A stretch of 64,000 nt of DNA. Source: Chitinophaga hostae. GTDB lineage: Bacteria; Bacteroidota; Bacteroidia; Chitinophagales; Chitinophagaceae. The position numbers were made by a program, and so were the translations under genes. The DNA is taken from positions 101,563 through 165,562 of the forward strand of contig NZ_JAGTXB010000019.1 in the NCBI RefSeq assembly GCF_018224885.1, given 5' to 3'. The first letter of the stretch is position 1. Each line of letters begins with the position of its first letter. This document shows, in pieces, positions 34,835 to 42,081 of the stretch. The notes under the pieces were generated by a model. The model was not told the origin of the DNA. It made no database searches and was given only the letters and a program-made list of their open reading frames with translations.

Positions 34835-36883
34835 ATGAATAAATGCACACTCCTTTCGTGCCTGGTTGTACTCCTGTTTTTACAGGGGTACAGCCAGGAA
34901 GGAAGAAAAGTAATTCCCTTCAACAACGGCTGGACTTTCAGAAAAGGGCCTATGGTGGCGGAACCCGGGCAAACAGACACCAGCTGGAATAAGGTAGCTA
35001 TTCCGCATACCTGGAACAGCAAAGACATGCAGGAGGGCAAAAATTTCTACGCAGGCGATGGCTGCTATAAAAAATTATTTACACCAGGACCTGAACTCAA
35101 AGGGAAAAGATTGTTTCTCCGGTTTGATGGCGTGGGCTCTGTGGCCGGATTGTATGTCAACAACCGCTTCATCGGCGAACATAAAGGCTCTTATGCCGCC
35201 TTCTGTTTTGAAATCACGCACTCGGTGAAATATGGCGAAGAAAATACCATTGTGCTGAAAGCCAATAATAAAGCCAGGGAAGATGTACTGCCCATCAACA
35301 ACTTCCTCTTTGGTATCTTCGGCGGCATGTACCGCCCGGTGAACCTGCTGATCACCAACGATATCAATATCACCACCACCGACTACGCCTCCGCCGGTAT
35401 TGCCATCAGCCAACGCAATGTAAGCGATAAAAAAGCAGGCATCAGCGTTACCGCGAAAATCGAAAACAAACAGGCGCATCTTACTAACGTACAGGTACAA
35501 ACGGAAATAAAAGACCGGCAGGGAAAACGTGTAGCCGTAGTAGTTAAAACAGCTGAGCTAAGTCCGCAGGGCATCAACATCATCCGGCAAGACCTGGACG
35601 TTACACGTCCGCACCTATGGAACGGATTGAAAGATCCCTATCTTTATTCGCTGACCACTTCCATCATTGCCAACGGGCACACTATCGACGCCGTTACCCA
35701 ACCACTGGGTATACGCCGCTTTGAAGTGATCGCCGGCAAGGGTGTTTTCCTTAACAGGCACCCCTATACGATGCATGGCGTTACCCGCCACCAGGAATGG
35801 CAGGACTGTGGCAACGCACTTAGCAATGAACAACACAAAGCCGATCTCGACCTGATCCGTGAAATAGGCGCCACCACCATCCGGTTTGCCCACTACCAGC
35901 AATCCGAATACCTCTACTCGCAATGCGATAGCATGGGTTTTGTGATCTGGGCAGAGATCCCCTTTGTTAACAACTTCTCCGGGAAAGAAAGTGAAAACGC
36001 CCGCCAGCAACTCACAGAGCTGATCCGGCAAAACAGGAATCACCCTTCCATTTATGTATGGGGCATGCACAATGAAGTGTATTCCAAAACACCGGATGAA
36101 CATGTGGCGGTGCTTACCCGTCAGCTAAACGACCTTGCCAAAACAGAGGACCCCGACAGGTATACTGTTGCTGTAAGCGGGTATGGAGAAATGAACCGGC
36201 CTGCGAACCTGGCAGCCGATATACAGGGCATGAACCGCTACTATGGCTGGTATGAAGGAAAAACAGGAGATATCGAACAATGGATAACCGGCCTGGAACA
36301 ACAATATCCCGATTATAAACTGATGCTCACAGAATATGGCGCGGATGGAAATATTAACCAGCACACAGATAGTATTTCGGTAGATTTTGACCCGGTAAGC
36401 GGACAATTTTTCCCCGAAACCTATCAAACGGCCACTCATGTGAAACAGTGGTCCGTTATAGAAAAACACCCGTATATTACCGCTTCCTATTTGTGGAATA
36501 TGTTTGAATTTGCCGTGCCCATGTGGAACAGGGGTGGCGTAAATGCCAGGAACCTGAAGGGCCTGATCACCTACGACCGCAAACAGAAAAAAGATGCGTT
36601 CTACTGGTACAAGGCCAACTGGAATCCCGAACCCATGGTCTACATCACGGAACGCCGGAATAATATCAGGAAACCCGGCACGGTAAAGGTAGAGGTATTC
36701 AGTAATATGGAACATATTACCCTCCGCGTAAACAACGGGCAAACCGTAACAGGCCACTATGGCGCTAATCAAAAGGATCATATTTTTGACAACATCACTC
36801 TCAACACCGGTGTAAACACAATAACCGCAACGGGTACACGTAACGGAAAAGTAGTTACGGATACCATTACCTGGACCCATTAA
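34835..36883 (+). CDS. Secreted GH2-family glycosidase (beta-galactosidase-like)
   Basis: The protein has 682 residues with a signal peptide (about residues 1-20, ending Q-G-Y-S-Q). The jelly-roll sugar-binding domain (I-P-F-N-N-G-W-T-F, later A-I-P-H-T-W-N) and an immunoglobulin-like domain are followed by the TIM barrel starting near residue 300 (L-N-R-H-P-Y-T-M-H-G-V-T-R-H). The acid/base is E414 in W-G-M-H-N-E and the nucleophile is E500 in L-T-E-Y-G-A-D-G. The family covers beta-galactosidases, beta-glucuronidases and beta-mannosidases; the short form with this layout is most often annotated beta-galactosidase. The fucosidase gene starts three bases later, so the target is probably a fucosylated galactose-bearing glycan. 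Confidence 0.9.
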   Translation: MNKCTLLSCLVVLLFLQGYSQEGRKVIPFNNGWTFRKGPMVAEPGQTDTSWNKVAIPHTWNSKDMQEGKNFYAGDGCYKKLFTPGPELKGKRLFLRFDGVGSVAGLYVNNRFIGEHKGSYAAFCFEITHSVKYGEENTIVLKANNKAREDVLPINNFLFGIFGGMYRPVNLLITNDINITTTDYASAGIAISQRNVSDKKAGISVTAKIENKQAHLTNVQVQTEIKDRQGKRVAVVVKTAELSPQGINIIRQDLDVTRPHLWNGLKDPYLYSLTTSIIANGHTIDAVTQPLGIRRFEVIAGKGVFLNRHPYTMHGVTRHQEWQDCGNALSNEQHKADLDLIREIGATTIRFAHYQQSEYLYSQCDSMGFVIWAEIPFVNNFSGKESENARQQLTELIRQNRNHPSIYVWGMHNEVYSKTPDEHVAVLTRQLNDLAKTEDPDRYTVAVSGYGEMNRPANLAADIQGMNRYYGWYEGKTGDIEQWITGLEQQYPDYKLMLTEYGADGNINQHTDSISVDFDPVSGQFFPETYQTATHVKQWSVIEKHPYITASYLWNMFEFAVPMWNRGGVNARNLKGLITYDRKQKKDAFYWYKANWNPEPMVYITERRNNIRKPGTVKVEVFSNMEHITLRVNNGQTVTGHYGANQKDHIFDNITLNTGVNTITATGTRNGKVVTDTITWTH

Positions 36884-36886
36884 CTG

Positions 36887-38326
36887 ATGAACATGAAAAA
36901 ACTTTGTACCGCTGCTGCCGGCGCATTGCTGCTGTTGCAATTGCACAGCCTGGCGCAAACAACAGCAAAAGATAGTATCACCCTGCAACATGGCGCTCAT
37001 CGCATTGGAAACAGAACGGATGCCGGCATGGCACGCTGGAGATCCCTGCGTCTTGGCCAGTTTATTCACTGGGGCCTCTATGCCATTCCCGGCGGCGAAT
37101 GGAAAGGTAAAACCTATAACGGCGCAGCCGAATGGATCCGCTCCTGGAAAGAAATGCCACAGGCCGAATACGACAACCTCTATAAACAGTTTAACCCGGT
37201 AAATTATCAGCCGGAACAATGGGCCCTGCAAGCCAAAAATATGGGCGCAAAATATATGATCATCACCACCAAACATCATGATGGTTTCTGTTTATGGCCC
37301 AGTAAATACAGCCGCTATACGGTAGCTTCCTCTCCCTGGAAAAAAGATATCATCGGTCCTATGGTAGATGCCTATAATAAAAATGGCATCGATGTATATC
37401 TCTACTTTTCCATCATCGACTGGAACCACCCCGACTGGCGCGCATCACCGAAAACACCGGCCGATAGTATCGCCTACGGCCGTTTTAAAGTATTCGTCAA
37501 AAACCAGCTGCAGGAACTGCTCACAAAATACCCAACGATAAAAGGCTTTTGGTTTGACGGCACCTGGGATGACTCCTGGAAAAATGACGGCGCCTTCTCC
37601 GATGAACTGGAACAATACCTGCAAAAAATTCACCCTGGCCTGATCATCGGCAGCCGCTTACGCGCCGACGAAAAAGGCGCCCGGCACTTCGACAGCAACG
37701 GCCGGCTCATGGGCGACTACGAACAGGGATGGGAACGCAAACTGCCGGAAAAAATCGCCGATATACATGGCAACGACTGGGAAGGCGTAATGACCATCCC
37801 CGAAAACCAATGGGGCTACAATGCCAGATGGGCCGGGCATATCAAATCGGCTAACGAGCTGATTGAAATGCTGGTCAAATCCACTTCACTCGCTGGCAAC
37901 TTCGTAATCAACTTTGGCCCCAAAAGCGATGGTACCTTCCGTACAGAAGAAGTACAACGCATGCAGGAAATCGGTCAATGGATGAAAGTAAATGGCGCCG
38001 CTATTTATAACGGTGGTTACGCCGGTTTTGAAAAACAGGATTGGGGATATTATATCCGTAAAAACGGTACCGACAGTGTTTTCATGGTAGTATGCAACGT
38101 ACCTGTATCCGGCGATCTCCGCGTGAAACTGCCGCAGCAAACTACGCTGACACATGCCGCAACACTGGAAAATCCCGCACAGGCCATTACGCCGGAAGTA
38201 ACCGGTAAAAACGAATATTTTCTTCGCCTGGAAACAAAAAATTTCCATACCCCGGTCGTGATATTATTACAAACCAGCCGCAATACCGGTAATGATAACG
38301 GCCGTTTCGAAAAAGCCAAAACGTGA
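36887..38326 (+). CDS. Secreted GH29 alpha-L-fucosidase
   Basis: This 479-residue enzyme has a signal peptide (about residues 1-24, ending L-A-Q). The catalytic barrel shows the GH29 landmarks L-G-Q-F-I-H-W-G-L-Y, I-T-T-K-H-H-D-G-F-C-L-W and G-F-W-F-D224-G-T-W-D, where D224 is the nucleophile. A C-terminal beta-sandwich follows (from about residue 385). It removes terminal alpha-L-fucose. It is the last gene of the sigma-FecR-SusCD-GH2-GH29 locus and is followed by a strong hairpin. Confidence 0.93.
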   Translation: MNMKKLCTAAAGALLLLQLHSLAQTTAKDSITLQHGAHRIGNRTDAGMARWRSLRLGQFIHWGLYAIPGGEWKGKTYNGAAEWIRSWKEMPQAEYDNLYKQFNPVNYQPEQWALQAKNMGAKYMIITTKHHDGFCLWPSKYSRYTVASSPWKKDIIGPMVDAYNKNGIDVYLYFSIIDWNHPDWRASPKTPADSIAYGRFKVFVKNQLQELLTKYPTIKGFWFDGTWDDSWKNDGAFSDELEQYLQKIHPGLIIGSRLRADEKGARHFDSNGRLMGDYEQGWERKLPEKIADIHGNDWEGVMTIPENQWGYNARWAGHIKSANELIEMLVKSTSLAGNFVINFGPKSDGTFRTEEVQRMQEIGQWMKVNGAAIYNGGYAGFEKQDWGYYIRKNGTDSVFMVVCNVPVSGDLRVKLPQQTTLTHAATLENPAQAITPEVTGKNEYFLRLETKNFHTPVVILLQTSRNTGNDNGRFEKAKT

Positions 38327-38380
38327 CTGTGATTAATTTGATTACTATGATAATCCTGATAATATCAGGACTGACAGCCG

Positions 38381-38420
38381 GCAGGCTTGCGGCCGGTACC
38401 AGCAACGGCCGCAAGCTTGC
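38381..38420 (+). terminator. Hairpin ending the GH2/GH29 locus
   Basis: GCAGGCTTGCGGCCG (38381-38395) pairs with CGGCCGCAAGCTTGC (38406-38420) at 14 of 15 positions around a 10-base loop. A smaller palindrome, CCTGATAATATCAGG, stands at 38355-38369. No T run follows directly, but its position after the last gene fits transcript termination. Confidence 0.6.
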
Positions 38421-38473
38421 GACATAGGTTGGGATGCCTGCTTCCCTTTTGTTATCTTCGGTTAAAAAAGGTT

Positions 38474-39325
38474 ATGATAGCATTCTTAGGCATGGGCCTT
38501 CTGGGGTCAAATTTCGTGAGGGCACTGATCAGTAAAAATGAACAGGTGCAGGTATGGAACCGCACCGCCGCCAAAGCTGCTGCGCTGGAAGCATATGGCG
38601 CCAAGGCATTTTCCAGTGCAGCCGAAGCCGTAAAAGGCGCCAGCCGCGTACATCTGACGCTGAAAGACGACCACACCGTAAATGAAGTATTAGAGGCCGT
38701 AGCAGCAGGACTCACTCCAGGTGCGGTGATCATTGATCATACCACCACCTCCGCCGATGGAGCTGTACAACGGACCAAAGAATGGGCGGCACGTGGATTT
38801 ACGTATGTGCATGCGCCCGTATTTATGGGTCCGCAAAACGCGCTGGACAGTACCGGCTACATGCTGGTTTCCGGCGATCAAACGGTAATCGGTACCCTTA
38901 TCCCTTCCCTTTCCAAAATGACCGGAAAAGTGATCAATTTTGGCGATGTACCAGGCAAGGCCGCCGGCATGAAACTGGTGGGCAATAGTTTCCTGGTAAG
39001 TCTCACCGCCGGATTGGCCGATACCCTTTCACTGGCCAAAGCACTTGATCTGCCCATCAGTGATATTAGCTCCCTCTTTGATTTATGGAATCCCGGCAAC
39101 GGTTTACCTGCAAGGCTGCAGCGGATGACTTCCGGCAACTATAGCAACCCTTCCTGGGAACTAAGTATGGCCCGGAAAGATACCCAGCTGTTTATCGAGG
39201 CCGCTCAAAAAGCGAACACCCCTCTTTCCGTACTCCCCGCTATCGCCGCCGAAATGGACCGCTGGATAGAAAAAGGACACGGAAATGAAGACTGGACAGT
39301 GATTGGGTCAGCTGTTAGCCATTAG
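38474..39325 (+). CDS. NAD(P)-dependent beta-hydroxyacid dehydrogenase-like oxidoreductase
   Basis: The protein has 283 residues with a Rossmann loop at the very N-terminus (I-A-F-L-G-M-G-L-L-G-S-N), then V-W-N-R-T, which favours NADP. The family signature continues with T-T-S-A-D-G, H-A-P-V-F-M-G-P and G-K-A-A-G-M-K-L-V-G-N, which carries the catalytic Lys of 3-hydroxyisobutyrate/6-phosphogluconate dehydrogenase relatives. The frame extends upstream to 38387 across the hairpin; the ATG at 38474 gives the correct family start. The last codons (A-V-S-H-stop) fall inside the left arm of a long inverted repeat, so the C-terminus has probably been altered by it. Confidence 0.87.
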   Translation: MIAFLGMGLLGSNFVRALISKNEQVQVWNRTAAKAAALEAYGAKAFSSAAEAVKGASRVHLTLKDDHTVNEVLEAVAAGLTPGAVIIDHTTTSADGAVQRTKEWAARGFTYVHAPVFMGPQNALDSTGYMLVSGDQTVIGTLIPSLSKMTGKVINFGDVPGKAAGMKLVGNSFLVSLTAGLADTLSLAKALDLPISDISSLFDLWNPGNGLPARLQRMTSGNYSNPSWELSMARKDTQLFIEAAQKANTPLSVLPAIAAEMDRWIEKGHGNEDWTVIGSAVSH

Positions 39326-39581
39326 CTTTTAGCTTTTAGTAAATGCAGCGGGTTTTGTCTTTATCAGGATTAAACTGATTTTGATGATTGGAGGATTTTT
39401 TTTGTGATTTGGAAGATTTTAAAAAGATTAGGGAAGACATAAGCGAATAAAATTCGCGTATATCTTCCCTAATCTTTTTAAATCAAAAAAGTAAAATCCT
39501 GCAATCACCAAAATCAGTTTAATCCTGATAAAGACAAAACCCGCTGCATTTACTAAAAGCTAACAGCTAATGGCTAACCGC
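39311..39581. repeat. 271-bp near-perfect inverted repeat between convergent genes
   Basis: The arms are 39311 to about 39440 and about 39460 to 39581. About 120 bases pair with roughly 90 percent identity, including a perfectly matching run from AGCTTTTAGTAAATGC through GATTAAACTGATTTTG. The tip is a small hairpin (GCGAAT, AAA, ATTCGC, 39443-39457). The outer ends carry TTAGCCATTAGC, which supplies the stop codon A-V-S-H-stop to the dehydrogenase gene on the left. On the right it would supply the same ending to the SLH/PrcB gene if its internal TAG were read. There is no transposase and no evident target duplication. It also fills the 313-base gap between the two genes; I see nothing else there. 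Confidence 0.85.
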
Positions 39582-39638
39582 TGTTCTCACCCTATACCCT
39601 GCGGGAACAAATGTTTCCGCTTTGGGTTCTGTAATTAC

Positions 39639-40418
39639 CTATATGGTCATACTGCCCGGAGCGGGACTGGTAAGTTTATAGTAGATGATTGCTTCTTTTT
39701 CTTCTGTAAAATCAATACGGGTTACCAGCAGCTGATAACCGCCGGTAGGTTTGCTTCCTGCTGAAAGCACCACGCTGTTTACCTGGTCATTCACCGGGGT
39801 GGTTGTAAAGGTAACCCCGTCGGTAGTAGCCGGCTCTCCGCCTGCATTTCCCTTATGTGACTGCACAAAATCAGCGGCACTCTTTACCATTTTACTCGCT
39901 TCTGCTTTAGTAATGTAGGCTTTGGGACGGAAATTGCCGTTTTCCAATGCTGCTACGTTAAATTTAATAAGCGTTTGTACTGCATTCAGTGCGTTGCCTG
40001 AAAAGGATTTTTCATCCTTTATATTCAGCCACATCATATTCACCGGGTACTGACCAGTACCCTGGATGGCCTCATACAAAGCCAGGGCAAACTGTTCCCT
40101 GGTGGCAGGCGCTTCAGGACGCAGGTTACGGCCGGACTGGATACCATTATTGGCCGCAATAATGAGCGCCTCGGCATAAGGAGCCTTGTCATTGGCCAGC
40201 TTAAAATAATCGGTCGCCTTAGGCGCTTTGATAAAGCGCAGGTTATCGATATTTAAACCCAGACCTTTTACGATAAGATCAATACCACTACCAAAAGAGA
40301 TACGGGATTGGGGCTTGGGGGCGGTGTATTCCGTTACAGGTTTGTCTTTGCTGTAAAGATCCTGGGGATTCAGTGCCAGGAGGAATACCGGTAATGCTAC
40401 GGCCGTGTATAGATTCAT
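39639..40418 (-). CDS. Secreted SLH-repeat and PrcB-domain protein, apparently shortened at the C-terminus
   Basis: The protein has 259 residues with a short signal-like N-terminus (A-V-A-L-P-V-F-L-L-A-L). The middle carries S-layer-homology repeats (L-R-P-E-A-P-A-T-R-E-Q-F, F-R-P-K-A-Y-I-T-K-A-E). The C-terminus is a PrcB-type domain (S-A-G-S-K-P-T-G-G-Y, Y-K-L-T-S-P-A-P-G-S-M-T-I). A TAG at 39639-39641 ends the frame in the middle of the expected last strand. Reading through gives V-I-T-E-P-K-A-E-T-F-V-P-A-G-Y before the next stop at 39567-39569, as expected for an intact PrcB domain with CAG in place of TAG. So the gene looks like a recent nonsense allele, possibly still functional. The partners are unknown. 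Confidence 0.75.
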   Translation of the reverse strand: MNLYTAVALPVFLLALNPQDLYSKDKPVTEYTAPKPQSRISFGSGIDLIVKGLGLNIDNLRFIKAPKATDYFKLANDKAPYAEALIIAANNGIQSGRNLRPEAPATREQFALALYEAIQGTGQYPVNMMWLNIKDEKSFSGNALNAVQTLIKFNVAALENGNFRPKAYITKAEASKMVKSAADFVQSHKGNAGGEPATTDGVTFTTTPVNDQVNSVVLSAGSKPTGGYQLLVTRIDFTEEKEAIIYYKLTSPAPGSMTI

Positions 40419-40718
40419 AAAAAAACAGGTTTTTATACGATGCCCCGAAATTAGGCATTTGTACTAAAGTTTTAAAATTCACATATGAAACGATTCCCGC
40501 CCCGAAAAAGTTACGATTCCACAATTTGGGGCAAAAAAACGCAGACGCCACCGGCCCTCCCGGCCTGTATCCGCCGTTACTACCGGCTGTAAATCGCCCG
40601 GAGATCGTGGCACTGGCTTTGATAACAGCTATTTACCACTGTTGTTATGCGTTTAAAAGGTTACCATTTCCGGAAAGCCGCTAAGGGCCGGCAACCATGG
40701 GATGATTATATAAAATAT
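40419..40718. other. Non-coding gap between the SLH/PrcB gene and the receiver-domain gene
   Basis: This is a 300-base divergent intergenic region. It is A+T-rich next to the SLH/PrcB start and C+G-rich in the centre (around 40545-40600). I see no convincing -7/-33 boxes, RNA gene or repeat. The response-regulator frame is open back to 40647, but nothing there resembles a receiver domain. Confidence 0.4.
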
Positions 40719-41111
40719 ATGGAGATGAAAATTCTTATGGTAGATGATGATGCGGAAGACAGAGACATTCTTCAATTTTCAATGGAATCCGTTAATGCCA
40801 CAGATACCGTTTGCTTTGCAGAAAATGGGGAACAGGCCCTCACCCTGTTAAACAATCATTATCCCCTCACTAATATTCCCATGCTTATTATCCTGGATCT
40901 TAACATGCCCAGGATGAACGGTACCGAAACCCTGCGAAACCTGAAAAGCGACGAACGTTTCAAAAACATTCCTGTGATCATATACTCTACTTCTATCAAT
41001 CCATTTGAAAAAGAGAAATGTATGGAACTAGGCGCCCACTCCTTTATTACCAAACCTATTTCTTACCAGGAGAGCCTGGAGAATGCAAGTATCTTCCTGC
41101 GCTTCCTGTAA
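40719..41111 (+). CDS. Stand-alone response regulator receiver (Rcp1-type)
   Basis: The protein has 131 residues consisting of a single CheY-like receiver domain. The acidic pocket is V-D-D-D near the start, the phospho-acceptor is the Asp in I-I-L-D-L-N-M-P-R-M-N-G (residue 60 from this start), and the conserved Lys is in S-F-I-T-K-P. There is no output domain, and the insertion after beta 3 (H-Y-P-L-T-N-I-P) is typical of Rcp1-like regulators that serve phytochrome-type or hybrid kinases. No kinase gene adjoins it. The ATG at 40725 is an alternative start. Confidence 0.87.
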   Translation: MEMKILMVDDDAEDRDILQFSMESVNATDTVCFAENGEQALTLLNNHYPLTNIPMLIILDLNMPRMNGTETLRNLKSDERFKNIPVIIYSTSINPFEKEKCMELGAHSFITKPISYQESLENASIFLRFL

Positions 41112-41128
41112 ACCTTCCTGCCACTACC

Positions 41129-41941
41129 TTATCGCTTTACTTTTGCTCTTTTTTTTGCGTTTAATACCTGTAATCCTTTATACACGGCATGATGCAGGAT
41201 AGTCAGATGATCTTCCGCCGGCATAGGAGCAAATCGTACAGACATACCCGTTACTACCGGGGTCGTAAGTTTATCGGAAAGTAATTTCGCATCGTGTTCC
41301 ATTTGTTTGCCTTCTGTACCAACGGCAATAAACACCTGTGCATCCACCGGCTGGCTGTATTTTATTTTGGCCAGCAGCGATTCATTATCCCACCACAGGC
41401 TGGGACTCACAATCACATAGCGGTTAAAGAGCTGAGGACGCGTAATCAATATTTCTGAAGCCAGCAACCCTCCCAATGATTGCCCTACAATGGTACGCAC
41501 CTTGTTGGTCCTGAAATGCTGTTGTACAAACGGCTGCAGTTCCTGTTCCACAAAGCGGATAAATTTTTCGGAATGCCCGGTAGTGGGATACGCTTTTTTA
41601 TCTGCTTCCACTGTTGTGGGAAAGGTGAAATCCCTTTTGCGGTCAACGTTCGCAATACCCACTATAATGGAAGGTGGCATTTGCTGTATCATTGTCAGGA
41701 ACTGCACGACACCGGTTACATGGATAAAATCTTCATTGGCTGAACCATCCAGCAGGTAAATAACCGGGTAGGTTTGTGAGGTATCTTTTTCATATCCCTC
41801 CGGGAGATAGATATTCAGTGTGCGTGTTTCGCTGAGTACCTCAGAACGGAGCTGCCGTACTTCGCCGATTGAAAAAGGTTGGGTTTGGGCATGAGTGGAG
41901 CTGATGTATAAAAGTCCAAGCAGGAAAAGCAAATGACGCAT
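41129..41941 (-). CDS. Secreted alpha/beta-hydrolase of the esterase D (Fes/BesA-like) family
   Basis: The protein has 270 residues with a signal peptide (about residues 1-19, ending T-H-A-Q). The fold markers are Y-P-V-I-Y-L-L-D-G, I-V-G-I-A-N-V-D-R, the nucleophile S155 in G-Q-S-L-G-G, I-V-S-P-S-L-W-W and a C-terminal His (H245 in A-E-D-H-L-T). Family members hydrolyse acyl esters, including siderophore trilactones and feruloyl or acetyl esters on glycans. No siderophore gene is near; a glycan ester is possible because a GH127-type gene is divergent from it, but this is a guess. Confidence 0.85.
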   Translation of the reverse strand: MRHLLFLLGLLYISSTHAQTQPFSIGEVRQLRSEVLSETRTLNIYLPEGYEKDTSQTYPVIYLLDGSANEDFIHVTGVVQFLTMIQQMPPSIIVGIANVDRKRDFTFPTTVEADKKAYPTTGHSEKFIRFVEQELQPFVQQHFRTNKVRTIVGQSLGGLLASEILITRPQLFNRYVIVSPSLWWDNESLLAKIKYSQPVDAQVFIAVGTEGKQMEHDAKLLSDKLTTPVVTGMSVRFAPMPAEDHLTILHHAVYKGLQVLNAKKRAKVKR

Positions 41942-42081
41942 CTTTTTCTGTCAAACTTAAGGATAAATTACCTGACAACCTTTTTTGATACATTTAATAG
42001 AAAGAATGAGCAGATTAAATGAACCACCAGGAAGAATTAGGAATATCTTGCCGGCGAAACAAGTACCGACAGCAACTGTAT

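Noticed and set aside
36125..37279. 384-codon open frame on the minus strand spanning the GH2/GH29 junction
   Set aside because: It crosses two well-supported genes on the other strand and shows no motif, signal or start context.
39311..39581. Long inverted repeat read as an insertion sequence
   Set aside because: There is no transposase frame between the arms, which leave only a 15-20 base tip, and I see no target-site duplication. A non-autonomous element remains possible.
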